Shown: positions 8,865-16,660, counted from the stretch's first letter. The stretch is 19,015 nt of DNA from DIGJ01 sp036658435 (GCA_036658435.1 JAVXEO010000047.1:1-19015), one strand, 5' to 3'. Notes: generated from the letters alone by a model not told the origin. Program-made: numbers and translations.

Positions 8865-8890
8865 AGGAGCACTTTCCTATTACATAAAAA
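8865..8890 (-). repeat. Terminator-linked repeat, copy 2
   Basis: The core AGGAGCACTTTCCT (8865-8878) is followed by AT and then TACATAAAAA, 26 nt in all. It matches 18920-18945 at 24 of 26 positions and shares its first 16 nt with 6092-6107. On the minus strand it starts with the U-tract of the permease terminator and ends about 20 nt upstream of the clpB -35 box. The core contains AGGA and TCCT separated by 6 nt and could fold into a small hairpin. Confidence 0.75.
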
Positions 8891-8891
8891 T

Positions 8892-8933
8892 AGACAGACA
8901 AGCTACACTTTCCCGTGTATTGCCTGTCTGTCT
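8892..8933 (-). terminator. Intrinsic terminator of the NCS2 permease gene
   Basis: A perfect 9-bp stem (8892-8900 with 8925-8933) continues, with small internal loops, into GC/GC and TACAC/GTGTA pairs around a 6-nt loop. On the minus strand it is followed by TATTTTTATG. It lies about 60 nt after the permease stop; the bases between are an almost pure purine tract on the minus strand. Confidence 0.8.
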
Positions 8934-8995
8934 TATTTTGTTTTCTTCTTCTTTTTTTATCTTACTTATATCTTCAGGGATTTTTTTTATACTTC

Positions 8996-10420
8996 TTATC
9001 CTAATGTCATAAACGCATATCGAATAATAAAGATAAAGGCTACTGCTGCCGTTAACGGTTTAATTTCTTTTGCTTTACCTGTAAATAATTTAATCAGGCA
9101 ATATGTAATTAAGCCCATTGCTACTCCGTTTGCAATAGAATAGGTAAATGGCATAAACACAATCGTGCAAAATGCAGGAAGTGCATTTGTCATATCTGCA
9201 AAATCTACGTCTTTAATGTTACTAATCATAAGAATTCCAACAAAGATCAGGGCCGGTGCCGTTGCTGCTCCCGGAACAATTCCTACAATCGGTGCAAATA
9301 TAATCGCTCCTATGAAAAGAAGTGCTGTTACAAGACTTGTCATTCCCGTACGTCCACCTTCTGCAATACCTGCACTGGATTCAACCACGGTGGTTACGGT
9401 AGAGGTTCCAAGCATAGCGCCTGCTGCTGTAGAAATAGCGTCTGACATCAGTGCCTGTTTCATATTAATAACTTCGCCCTTTTCATCCATCATACCGGAC
9501 TGTTTTGCTGCTCCCAGTAAGGTTCCAATGGAGTCAAACATATTAACCAGGGAAAAACTGATTACTAACAGGGTTACTGTAAATATCGTTTCTACTAAAT
9601 TTCCGCCGCTGAATAATCCGGCAAAATCCATTTTCATGAAAGATACTTCTGCAAAATCAGCAAATTTCTGTCCAATGTTAAAGTCAATGTTGGAAATGCT
9701 GGTTACTCCTAGAGGAATCCCTGCTAATGTTGCTACAACAATTCCAATCAAAATGGAGCCTTTCACCTTACGTACGTGTAACACTGCCATAATAATAAGT
9801 CCAATAAAGGCAACGACTGCTCCCAGTAATACACTTACGTCCGCCCCTTCCGTTCTCCACTGTGCAAAGTCAACCATGCTGACTAGTGTTGCACTGTTTC
9901 CTACAATAAGTCCACTATTTTTCAATCCGATAATGGTAATAAATAAACCAATACCTGGTGTAATTGCTGTTTTTACTGCATCCGGTATGGCTCGAATAAT
10001 AGCTTCTCTAAGACCAACTGCCGTAATTACAATAAATAGAATACCGGAAATAAATACAACTACCAATGCCTGACCATATGAATATCCCATTCCTAAAACA
10101 ACGGTATAGGCAAAGAATGCATTAAGCCCCATTCCCGGTGCTTGAGCAAAAGGAAGCTTTGCATATAGGGAAACCAAAATGGTTCCTACAAATGCGCCAA
10201 AGCAAGTACCGATAAACACACCATTTGCTATCTTGGCTGCCATCTCTGCATTACCCATAATCACATAAGGGTCTGCTAATATCTGCGGATTTAAAATTAG
10301 TATATAGGCTATGGTAATGAATGTCGTAATACCTGCTAATACTTCGGTTCTTACCGTGGTATTATATTCACTCAGTTTAAAATACCTGCTTAAAAAACCC
10401 TCTTTTTTCTTGTCGTTCAT
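8996..10420 (-). CDS. NCS2 family purine permease (AzgA/PbuG type)
   Basis: A 474-residue membrane protein with 12-14 hydrophobic segments, which by family imports hypoxanthine/guanine or adenine by proton symport. Family signatures visible: N-terminal TTVRTEVLAGITTFITIAYI and LNPQIL, QAPGMGLNAFFAYTVVLGMG, TPGIGLFITIIGLKNSG, and ESSAGIAEGGRTGMTSLVTA; these define the AzgA-like branch rather than the UraA/uracil-xanthine branch. The open frame extends 26 codons upstream, but ATG 10420 has GGAGG 8 nt upstream and gives the normal family start (MNDKKKEGFLSRYFKL), so it is preferred. It appears monocistronic, with its own promoter and terminator. The leader is too short for a purine riboswitch and I see none. 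The exact purine specificity cannot be assigned from sequence alone. Confidence 0.92.
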   Translation of the reverse strand: MNDKKKEGFLSRYFKLSEYNTTVRTEVLAGITTFITIAYILILNPQILADPYVIMGNAEMAAKIANGVFIGTCFGAFVGTILVSLYAKLPFAQAPGMGLNAFFAYTVVLGMGYSYGQALVVVFISGILFIVITAVGLREAIIRAIPDAVKTAITPGIGLFITIIGLKNSGLIVGNSATLVSMVDFAQWRTEGADVSVLLGAVVAFIGLIIMAVLHVRKVKGSILIGIVVATLAGIPLGVTSISNIDFNIGQKFADFAEVSFMKMDFAGLFSGGNLVETIFTVTLLVISFSLVNMFDSIGTLLGAAKQSGMMDEKGEVINMKQALMSDAISTAAGAMLGTSTVTTVVESSAGIAEGGRTGMTSLVTALLFIGAIIFAPIVGIVPGAATAPALIFVGILMISNIKDVDFADMTNALPAFCTIVFMPFTYSIANGVAMGLITYCLIKLFTGKAKEIKPLTAAVAFIFIIRYAFMTLG

Positions 10421-10433
10421 AACTGAAACCTCC

Positions 10434-10468
10434 ATTATTTTGTATAATATGTTGCGCCGCAAAATAAT
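10434..10468 (-). promoter_or_regulatory. Inverted repeat across the permease -10/start site, possible operator
   Basis: ATTATTTTG (10434-10442) and CAAAATAAT (10460-10468) are a perfect 9-bp inverted repeat with a 17-nt spacer. One arm overlaps the -10 box and predicted start point; the other abuts the GGAGG Shine-Dalgarno. Because the first arm would be largely upstream of the transcript start, a DNA operator is likelier than an RNA hairpin. No PurR-type CGAA/TTCG box is seen. Confidence 0.4.
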
Positions 10469-10495
10469 AGTACCATGGTTTTTAGTATTTTTCAA
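10467..10495 (-). promoter_or_regulatory. Sigma-A promoter of the NCS2 permease gene
   Basis: Minus strand: -35 TTGAAA (10495-10490), 17-nt spacer, -10 TACTAT (10472-10467). The expected start point is about 40 nt before the ATG. Confidence 0.6.
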
Positions 10496-10602
10496 CAACT
10501 TTTTAAAAATATTTTTTAGTTCTAATTATTTTTTTTGTGTTTTTTATGTTTTTTTCCATTTGATTGCTTATTTTCTATTGCACATTTACAATTTTGTATG
10601 TT

Positions 10603-11715
10603 TTAAAGCTTGACTATCCCTTCTTTTTTTGCTTTTCGTTTTCCTGTTTTTATACGAAATAAGGCAGTAATAATCTTTCCAATCATCTTTCGAGTCTCTG
10701 GATCTATGTCTTTGATTGCATTTAACATTTTAATGGCATTGTCTTTCCACTCTTCGGTTAATTCCAATAGGGTCTCTGCCTCTGTGGCGGATATCACCTG
10801 ATACAGTGTTTCCACAAAAATGCTTCTTTGCTTTTCATCCAAAGACTCCACCCATTCATTCAGCCTTTCATTTAAGAGTTTTCTCCCTTGGCTCAAGTCA
10901 TTGCGATAAACAAATCGTCCCTCTTCTATTTCCCAGGTAAAGGGATCATGCTGGCCCATACCGCCACGTCCCGTACTGGCTACTACATGATAATCCTCCC
11001 GGTGTTTTAGAAGCATTCCAATCAAAGAAGATTGGGGAACGATTTTATAGATTTTATCTTTTACAAGGTTAAACTCTTCAAAAGAAAAAATATTTCCTAC
11101 GAATCCCGGTCCATCATTTGTATATATACGGCTGATTTTTTGTTTTACTTGGTGATTACATTTGACGGAGGAATATACCGCCAGATTTCCACCTTTCGAA
11201 TGCCCTCCTACCATAAAAGGGGTGCCAATCTTTTTTCCAACCTGATTTAAGTAATTTACACTCCAAAGCTGGGATGGTATTGGTGCTTTAAAGGCCATAT
11301 TAAAGTCTTCCTTCCATCCAATCAGCGTTTCATCCGTACCTCGAAAGGCAACGTATACCGTTCCATCCTCTAAAAAAAAGGTGATGGCAGAAAACTGCAT
11401 TTCCTCCTCTGTATTTACCACATCAATAAAATAATTCATCTTCATATTTTGAAACCGTCTGCTAAAAGCAACTGCCTCAAATAGACTGCGGTTTGGAATC
11501 TCATATCGTTCATCTAAAAAAAGTTGTTCCCTTTTGGGATGGCAAAACAACTCCATGAATTTCATATTTTTTCGTCGTTTCAAAAGCCCAGGTACCATGC
11601 CCTCAAACTTCAGGTAGGATAGCTGTGATAAAATAAGATTGTCAACCTCATTAAAAGGTTTTTCCTTTAGTGTATACGCTCCGTACTGAATTAAATAATT
11701 CACCGTATTTCCCAT
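10603..11715 (-). CDS. Mbeg1-like (DUF2974) alpha/beta-hydrolase fold protein
   Basis: A soluble 370-residue protein of the DUF2974/Mbeg1-like group, related to class-3 lipases. Seen in order: a conserved N-terminal segment (FNEVDNLILSQLSYLKFEG, 21-39), YVAFRGTDETLIGWKEDFNM (121-140) with the lipase-like FRGTD motif, a nucleophile elbow GHSKG (171-175) with Ser173, NDGPGF with Asp201 and GQHDPF with His256, which could complete a Ser-Asp-His triad. There is no signal peptide or membrane segment, so it should act in the cytoplasm. The C-terminal third is charged and ends in a Lys/Arg-rich tail. The substrate is unknown; members are common in Firmicutes and poorly characterised. It is the last gene of a presumed four-gene unit, 25 nt after the FAD oxidoreductase; no clear terminator follows it. 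Confidence 0.8.
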   Translation of the reverse strand: MGNTVNYLIQYGAYTLKEKPFNEVDNLILSQLSYLKFEGMVPGLLKRRKNMKFMELFCHPKREQLFLDERYEIPNRSLFEAVAFSRRFQNMKMNYFIDVVNTEEEMQFSAITFFLEDGTVYVAFRGTDETLIGWKEDFNMAFKAPIPSQLWSVNYLNQVGKKIGTPFMVGGHSKGGNLAVYSSVKCNHQVKQKISRIYTNDGPGFVGNIFSFEEFNLVKDKIYKIVPQSSLIGMLLKHREDYHVVASTGRGGMGQHDPFTWEIEEGRFVYRNDLSQGRKLLNERLNEWVESLDEKQRSIFVETLYQVISATEAETLLELTEEWKDNAIKMLNAIKDIDPETRKMIGKIITALFRIKTGKRKAKKEGIVKL

Positions 11716-11740
11716 ACCACACCATCCTTATCTCATGGAA

Positions 11741-13138
11741 TTAAACTAGCTGGCGACCCATAATAACACCCATAACCGATGCCATCATTAATCCTCTGGT
11801 CCATCCGCTGGAATCCCCCAGACAATAAAAATTTTCTATATTTGTAGTTAAATTTTCCTCCATTTTTACACGGTTACTATAAAACTTGATTTCCGGTGCA
11901 TATAGCAAAGTTTCCGTTGCTGCAAATCCCGGTACAACCTCATCTACTGCTTTAATAAAGTTAATAATATTCATCAGCGTTCGGTAAGACAGAGCACTTG
12001 TAATGTCTCCGGCAACGGCATCCGGCAGTGTAGGTCTTACGTTGCTTCGATCCAATTCCTTCTGCCAGGTTCTCTTTCCATCTAAAATATCACCGAATCT
12101 CTGTACTAAAATCTGACCATTTGCAAGCATATTGGTCAGTTCCCCCACTTTTTTTGCATATTCCATTGGCTGGTCAAAAGGAACACGAAAATTATGAGAA
12201 CAAAGAATGGCCAGGTTGGTATTATTGGATTTCTTTTCTTTATAAGAATGTCCATTTACAATGGCAAGGTTATTATCATAATTTTCCTGGCTTACAAATC
12301 CACCCGGATTTTGACAAAAAGTCCGCACTTTATTTTTAAATGGTGCCGGATATCCAATCAATTTTGATTCGTATAATACATTGTTTACCTCTTCCATAAT
12401 TTCGTTTCTTACTTCTACCCGAACGCCAACATCCACCGTACCCGGAACATGTTCCACCCCCTGTTTGCTGCAAAGCTTTTCCAGCCAGTCTGCACCCTTT
12501 CTTCCTGTGGCAATCACCGTCTGCTGGGCAGCAATTACCTCTTCCTCATGGGTTCTTGCATTTTCAATGGTTACACCATAACATTTTCCGTCACGAATAT
12601 CTGTATCCAGGCAGGAATAGCCAAACATAATCTCGACTCCGCTGTTTAAAAGAAATTCTTGAATTTTTCCATAAATTTCCTGTGCTTTTTCTGTACCAAG
12701 GTGGCGAATCGGACAATCTACCAGTTTAAGACCTGCTTTTATTGCTTTTCTTCGAATGTCTTTAATTTTATCTTCTTGTCCAACACCTTCTACTCTGGTG
12801 TCCGCACCAAAATCAAGATAAATACCATCTGTATATCCAATGAGAGACTGGACACAATCTGCTCCCACCAGCTTTGGAAGATCTCCGCCAACTTCATAGT
12901 TTAGGGACAATTTACCATCAGAAAAAGCACCCGCACCGGAAAATCCCGTTGTAATATCACAGTATGGCTGACAGTTCACGCATTTACTGGTCTGCTCCTT
13001 GGGACATCTTCTTTTTTCCATGGATTTTCCCTGTTCTACCATAATTATTTTTTTACGACTTCCCTTTTTCAGCATCTCCAGCGCCGTAAATATACCGGCC
13101 GGTCCTGCTCCAATAATAACAACATCACATTTTTTCAT
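11741..13138 (-). CDS. FAD-dependent oxidoreductase, COG2509-like
   Basis: A 465-residue flavoprotein. The N-terminus has the Rossmann dinucleotide-binding motif GAGPAG (10-15) with an acidic residue ending strand 2 (E35), and the C-terminus has the FAD-closing box YCLGDSSGWTRGLMMASVMG. After strand 2 comes a cysteine cluster, C45, C53, C56 and C60 (CPKEQTSKCVNCQPYC), followed by the glycine-rich TTGFSGAGAFSDGKLSL that marks this family of uncharacterised FAD-dependent dehydrogenases. The cluster could bind an Fe-S centre or zinc; that is inference. The reaction and electron partner are unknown. Start ATG 13138 has AGGAG 6 nt upstream, placed in the 17-nt gap after the HAD phosphatase gene, with which it is surely co-transcribed. 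Confidence 0.85.
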   Translation of the reverse strand: MKKCDVVIIGAGPAGIFTALEMLKKGSRKKIIMVEQGKSMEKRRCPKEQTSKCVNCQPYCDITTGFSGAGAFSDGKLSLNYEVGGDLPKLVGADCVQSLIGYTDGIYLDFGADTRVEGVGQEDKIKDIRRKAIKAGLKLVDCPIRHLGTEKAQEIYGKIQEFLLNSGVEIMFGYSCLDTDIRDGKCYGVTIENARTHEEEVIAAQQTVIATGRKGADWLEKLCSKQGVEHVPGTVDVGVRVEVRNEIMEEVNNVLYESKLIGYPAPFKNKVRTFCQNPGGFVSQENYDNNLAIVNGHSYKEKKSNNTNLAILCSHNFRVPFDQPMEYAKKVGELTNMLANGQILVQRFGDILDGKRTWQKELDRSNVRPTLPDAVAGDITSALSYRTLMNIINFIKAVDEVVPGFAATETLLYAPEIKFYSNRVKMEENLTTNIENFYCLGDSSGWTRGLMMASVMGVIMGRQLV

Positions 13139-13155
13139 CTTAATCTCCTGTATCT

Positions 13156-13962
13156 TTACGCTTTTAATAGTTTCTTCAATTCTTTTAATACTCCATCGTT
13201 TAAATTCGTGTCTGCAATAAAATTAGCCGCTTCTTTTACTTCACTTCTGGCATTTTTCACTGCAAAACTATATTTTGCTCTTGCCATCATATGCAGGTCA
13301 TTTAGATTGTCTCCAAATACCATGGTTTCCTGAGGACTGATTTTCATTAATTCCTGAATCTGTTTAATTGCCGTTCCTTTATTGCTTCCCCGGTTAATAC
13401 AGTCAATCCATTCTTTTCCCGCACAAATCAATTCGATTCTGTCTTGATCTTTCCATTGTTCTTTCATATAGTTTTCTAAAATTTCATCGGCTCGTCCATC
13501 TTTTTGAAACATGCTTACTTTGATAATGTCTTTATCCACAACCGATAAAAGATCGGAAACTACTTCCAGGTTATAATGGTAGCCATTTGTCATTAAGTCA
13601 ATCAGTTCCTCCGATCCTTCTTTTGCATAGCTGACCGATGCCCCTGAAGCAAGGGCTTCACAGTCCGGAATGCTCTCAATGTCACGAATGGCTTTTTCTA
13701 CATCCTCTTTTTTCATTTTACTGATTGCCATGATTTCTTCCCTGCAGGTAACCAGATTTCCCCCCTCTGAAATAAAAATCATATCTTTCGCCACCGGTAA
13801 AAACAAATCTTTCATACTTGCATATTGCCTTCCACTTGCCGCAACAAACATAATTCCTTTTTCTTTTAGTTCTAAAATCACGTCAAAGATTTCAGGGTTT
13901 ATTTTATCCGTCCCATCCGGAACCAATGTCCCATCTATGTCTGTACAAACTAATTTTATCAT
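13156..13962 (-). CDS. Cof-type HAD-superfamily phosphatase
   Basis: A 268-residue member of the Cof/YidA-like HAD hydrolases, soluble enzymes that remove phosphate from small metabolites such as sugar phosphates or flavin precursors. All four motifs are visible: I, TDIDGT with nucleophile D8 and acid/base D10; II, AASGRQ with Ser44; III, Lys195 in RGSNKGTAIK; IV, GDNLNDLHMM with D218 and D222. The C2-type cap lies between motifs II and III. The frame is open to an ATG at 13974, but that start directly abuts AAGGA; the ATG at 13962 gives the normal family start (MIKLVCTDIDGT) and more room after the Shine-Dalgarno, so it is preferred, without certainty. The substrate cannot be deduced. Second gene of the asparaginase-led unit, 43 nt after asparaginase. 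Confidence 0.9.
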   Translation of the reverse strand: MIKLVCTDIDGTLVPDGTDKINPEIFDVILELKEKGIMFVAASGRQYASMKDLFLPVAKDMIFISEGGNLVTCREEIMAISKMKKEDVEKAIRDIESIPDCEALASGASVSYAKEGSEELIDLMTNGYHYNLEVVSDLLSVVDKDIIKVSMFQKDGRADEILENYMKEQWKDQDRIELICAGKEWIDCINRGSNKGTAIKQIQELMKISPQETMVFGDNLNDLHMMARAKYSFAVKNARSEVKEAANFIADTNLNDGVLKELKKLLKA

Positions 13963-14005
13963 AGAATTTTCCATTCCTTCCCATTCTGGTGTAGCTTTCT
14001 ATTTT

Positions 14006-15028
14006 TTAAATATAATTTCTTGCCTTATCCTTTGGAAGATTCACTTCGCCTGCTAGATCCCTTTTAAAATAAGCTTCAATTTCTTCTCTCTTTGTGGTCT
14101 GGCCCAAAACCCACATTAACTTGGTAACCGCTGCCTCCATGGTCATATCATGGCTTTGTAATGCACCCTGCCTTAATATCTTCTGACCCGTTTGATAGAT
14201 GGAAAGATTACTTCCTTCATACAAGCATTGGCTTCCCACTAAAATTGTCATTCCCTTTTCAATGGCCTTTCCTATTGCTTTTGCCAAATCTCTTCTTTCA
14301 AAATGCATTCCTCCAATTCCAAAGGCCTCAATGACGATACCCCGGTATCCCATTTCACATAGCATATCAAAAATCGCCGGATTCGTTCCCGGTATCAGTT
14401 TTAGTAAAAATACCTCTGTTGATATTTGATCCCGCAATATGAAATTTCCTTCCGGTTTTTTTAAAGTAAATTCCGTAATGTCCAGTCCATTGGAATTTAC
14501 GATTCCAATATAAGGACTATTGATGCTTTCAAACGCATCAAAGCTAATGGTCCTTACCTTAGCGGCCCTCGTTCCCCGGATTACTTTACGATTAAAGGCT
14601 ATAAAAACACCGGGGACTCCGCTTCCTGCCATGTTGATTGCACAGCGGCAATTTTCCACTGCATCTGCAATGGGATTAAGTATAGATAACTGACTTCCTG
14701 TTAAGACAACCGGAATCGGTATGTTCTGCAGCATATAAGACAGCGCCGAAGCGGTATATGCCATAGTATCGGTTCCATGAATAATAACCATACCCTGAAA
14801 TTCTCTATATCTGTTATAAATTGCGTTTGCTAATTCTTTCCACTCCTCCGGCTGAATATTGGAACTGTCCAATGCGAACAAATCCAAGAATTCCACATCA
14901 TAATAGGTGGTAATTCCCTCTATATTTAAAAATATAGCATTGCTATCCAGTTCCGGAACCAGTCCTTCTTTTCCCTTGGCCGAAGCTAAGGTTCCACCCG
15001 TTGTTATTATCAAAATCTTTTTTTTCAT
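14006..15028 (-). CDS. ansA: L-asparaginase, type I (cytoplasmic)
   Basis: Hydrolyses asparagine to aspartate and ammonia. The 340-residue protein has no signal peptide and so fits the cytoplasmic type I class. Visible catalytic elements: TTGGT (9-13) with nucleophile Thr13, the DSS segment (54-56) that binds substrate, HGTDT (84-88) with Thr86, Asp87 and the following TMAYTASALSYML, and Lys157 in RAAKVRT. The IVIEAFGIGG stretch near the C-terminal domain is also typical. ATG 15028 has only a distant AAGG as Shine-Dalgarno. First gene of the unit that continues with the HAD phosphatase, FAD oxidoreductase and Mbeg1-like hydrolase; the others have no evident link to asparagine, so the grouping may just be shared transcription. 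Its likely promoter is embedded in the preceding terminator. Confidence 0.93.
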   Translation of the reverse strand: MKKKILIITTGGTLASAKGKEGLVPELDSNAIFLNIEGITTYYDVEFLDLFALDSSNIQPEEWKELANAIYNRYREFQGMVIIHGTDTMAYTASALSYMLQNIPIPVVLTGSQLSILNPIADAVENCRCAINMAGSGVPGVFIAFNRKVIRGTRAAKVRTISFDAFESINSPYIGIVNSNGLDITEFTLKKPEGNFILRDQISTEVFLLKLIPGTNPAIFDMLCEMGYRGIVIEAFGIGGMHFERRDLAKAIGKAIEKGMTILVGSQCLYEGSNLSIYQTGQKILRQGALQSHDMTMEAAVTKLMWVLGQTTKREEIEAYFKRDLAGEVNLPKDKARNYI

Positions 15029-15082
15029 CTTTACTACGTACCTTTTCCTGCAAAATAGGGAACAAACTTTTCTTTCTTTTAA

Positions 15083-15111
15083 ATCATATCAAAAAGGAGT
15101 TGTCTAAGCAA
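15083..15111 (-). promoter_or_regulatory. Candidate promoter of the asparaginase unit, nested in a terminator
   Basis: Minus strand: -35 TTGCTT (15111-15106), 17-nt spacer, -10 TATGAT (15088-15083). The -35 box falls in the loop and top stem of the terminator at 15087-15123 and the -10 box follows its U-tract. Only spacing and a fair -10 support it. Confidence 0.4.
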
Positions 15112-15123
15112 CCCCTTTTGATA
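15087..15123 (-). terminator. Intrinsic terminator of the PHP/Ntn-hydrolase unit
   Basis: The stem pairs GTTG with CAAC around a 6-nt loop, then after one mismatch AAAAGG with CCTTTT, then TATC with GATA past one bulged base. On the minus strand the 3' arm holds TTTTT, 12 nt after the Ntn-hydrolase stop. Confidence 0.75.
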
Positions 15124-15134
15124 ACTCTATTCTT

Positions 15135-15848
15135 TTAAATGTGTAATTCCTGATGTGCTATCCATTCTACCGCATCCGGTTTTATTAGTAAAATATCAAT
15201 GGGTTCTCCTACGGTTTCAATCACATTTTGGAAGTGCATGGTATCAATGGTTGTCTTGATTGCAAATTCTGCAAAATCAATGGCGTCCTGCAAGGTAAAA
15301 AAATTCCATAAAATCTCACCATGTGGCAGCGGCATAATACTGCCATCTTGTTTTTTTGCAAAGGTCTGGTTAATCAATTTCGCAAGAACCACAATTTCTC
15401 CATCCCAGGCCGCACCTTGACTTTTAGTATCAATGGATTCTATATAATTATTTTCTAAGAAAATCTTATATATTCTTTGTTCTTTGGTATTTTCTTCTTT
15501 TTGATACCCCCCCAGCATAAAGTGAGCGTGGGGAAGAGGAGCTTTCCCGTCTACCAGTTCTTGAAAATAACGATATATCATCTTTGGCATCTCATCTATT
15601 TTTATGTGTTTTGTAACGTTCTCCCGTATAAACTGTTCCAGGTAACCGGCAATGGGAACTCCTAGCACCGAACCCTCTCCACAAGTAGATATTCCAACTT
15701 CATTGGGACACAGAAATGTTTTTCTGGTGGTGTTATTTGTATGAATTCCCACCATGACTTTTCCATCTACCTCACGGGTATACGTTGTCTTGCTGTCACT
15801 TGCCATTATGATTCCTTCGTTCACAAATACACTTACGTTTAATGACAT
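15135..15848 (-). CDS. Proteasome-like Ntn-hydrolase family protein
   Basis: A soluble 237-residue protein I recognise as resembling the proteasome/HslV beta-subunit fold. The N-terminus VFVNEGIIMASDSKTTY copies the proteasomal pattern (…dGvvlAaDsR…), GISTCGEG (52-59) resembles the glycine-rich turn after the catalytic lysine strand, and the end TVGEPIDILLIKPD resembles the last beta strand of such subunits. If the initiator Met is removed, which a following Ser permits, Ser2 becomes residue 1 and Asp18 falls at position 17, Ser19 at 18 and Lys20 at 19, as in proteasome subunits (Thr1, Asp17, Arg19); Lys43 may stand for Lys33 with a short insertion. A Ser rather than Thr nucleophile would be unusual for a proteasome relative, so activity is inference. 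ATG 15848 has AGGAGG 7 nt upstream. It lies 38 nt after the PHP gene and is the end of that unit. Substrate unknown. Confidence 0.7.
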   Translation of the reverse strand: MSLNVSVFVNEGIIMASDSKTTYTREVDGKVMVGIHTNNTTRKTFLCPNEVGISTCGEGSVLGVPIAGYLEQFIRENVTKHIKIDEMPKMIYRYFQELVDGKAPLPHAHFMLGGYQKEENTKEQRIYKIFLENNYIESIDTKSQGAAWDGEIVVLAKLINQTFAKKQDGSIMPLPHGEILWNFFTLQDAIDFAEFAIKTTIDTMHFQNVIETVGEPIDILLIKPDAVEWIAHQELHI

Positions 15849-15886
15849 TTTGTATCCTCCTGTTTTATCCCCTGGAATTCCTCCCT

Positions 15887-16660
15887 TTAGAAAATATCTT
15901 GTTTCACAAACTTATGAAATTCCTTTTTCCTGGAATATTTTCTTATAAAGGTCCCTAACTTATTATAAATCCAATATCCCCATTTTCCAAACCACTCCCG
16001 TATACGATTTGTCTCCTTCCAAATCCCCTCTCCTCCTAGTTTTGCCTCTACATTTCCTTTTACATAGGCAATTAAGTCATCGTTATTATTAATCTCCCGA
16101 AAAAATTCTGTAAAAGCAGTTCCTATTACGGTCTCTCTATGTGCATCCGAGCCTGAGAACATTGTTTTTTTATAGTTTCTTGCCAATGCTTTTGCCTTTT
16201 CATTTGCAAAAGGTTTCGTACAGGCATTAAAGGCTTCAATAAAATCAAATTTCTGAACCAATTCTTTATTTTTTTTACCGATTTTGGTATTCATTACCGC
16301 AAAAAAACCATTACCGTAAGGATGTGCCGGTCCTAAAATACCACCCAGTTTATGCACTACCTTCTCTAGCTGCATCACGGTCATTCCCCGCAGCTCAAGC
16401 AGCTTTGAGTACACACCTTCCGGCAAAACTGCAATAATATGCCCTGCGTCCTTTGTATCATATTCGATTCCTTTTAGCACCACAAAAGGATCTTTCGATT
16501 TTTCTGTATTTTCCCAATAATCATATCCTTTATAGGAATTATGATCCGTTATGAGCATACCATCAAATCCAAGCTTTTTTAATTTTTCTATATATTCCTT
16601 GATTCCAACTTTTGCATCAATAGATCCTTCTTTCGTATGACAGTGCATGTCAAGCTTCAT
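15887..16660 (-). CDS. PHP-domain phosphoesterase
   Basis: A 257-residue cytoplasmic protein built mostly of one PHP domain, a metal-dependent phosphoesterase fold shared with histidinol phosphatases, nucleoside 3',5'-bisphosphate phosphatases and the polymerase PHP module. Predicted metal ligands, in order: H6 and H8 (DMHCH), D39 and H40 (ITDHNSYKG), E66 (KGIEYD), H74, H113 (GPAHPYG), and D172 and H174 (FSGSDAH). The C-terminal 60 residues are basic and aromatic, without a recognised domain. The substrate is unknown; TrpH-like RNase or bisphosphate phosphatase activity is possible. ATG 16660 has a weak ribosome-binding site; the upstream frame closes at once, so no other start is likely. It is the first gene of a two-gene unit with the Ntn-hydrolase-like protein. 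A very weak promoter (TTGTGT, TTTATA) may sit in the preceding terminator. Confidence 0.88.
   Translation of the reverse strand: MKLDMHCHTKEGSIDAKVGIKEYIEKLKKLGFDGMLITDHNSYKGYDYWENTEKSKDPFVVLKGIEYDTKDAGHIIAVLPEGVYSKLLELRGMTVMQLEKVVHKLGGILGPAHPYGNGFFAVMNTKIGKKNKELVQKFDFIEAFNACTKPFANEKAKALARNYKKTMFSGSDAHRETVIGTAFTEFFREINNNDDLIAYVKGNVEAKLGGEGIWKETNRIREWFGKWGYWIYNKLGTFIRKYSRKKEFHKFVKQDIF

Noticed and set aside
9165..10073. Long plus-strand open frame of 302 codons opposite the permease
   Set aside because: It is the antisense shadow of the NCS2 permease, low in charged residues and without a ribosome-binding site or family likeness.
10421..10602. Purine riboswitch upstream of the permease
   Set aside because: No aptamer core or P1 pairing could be found; the predicted leader is only about 40 nt.
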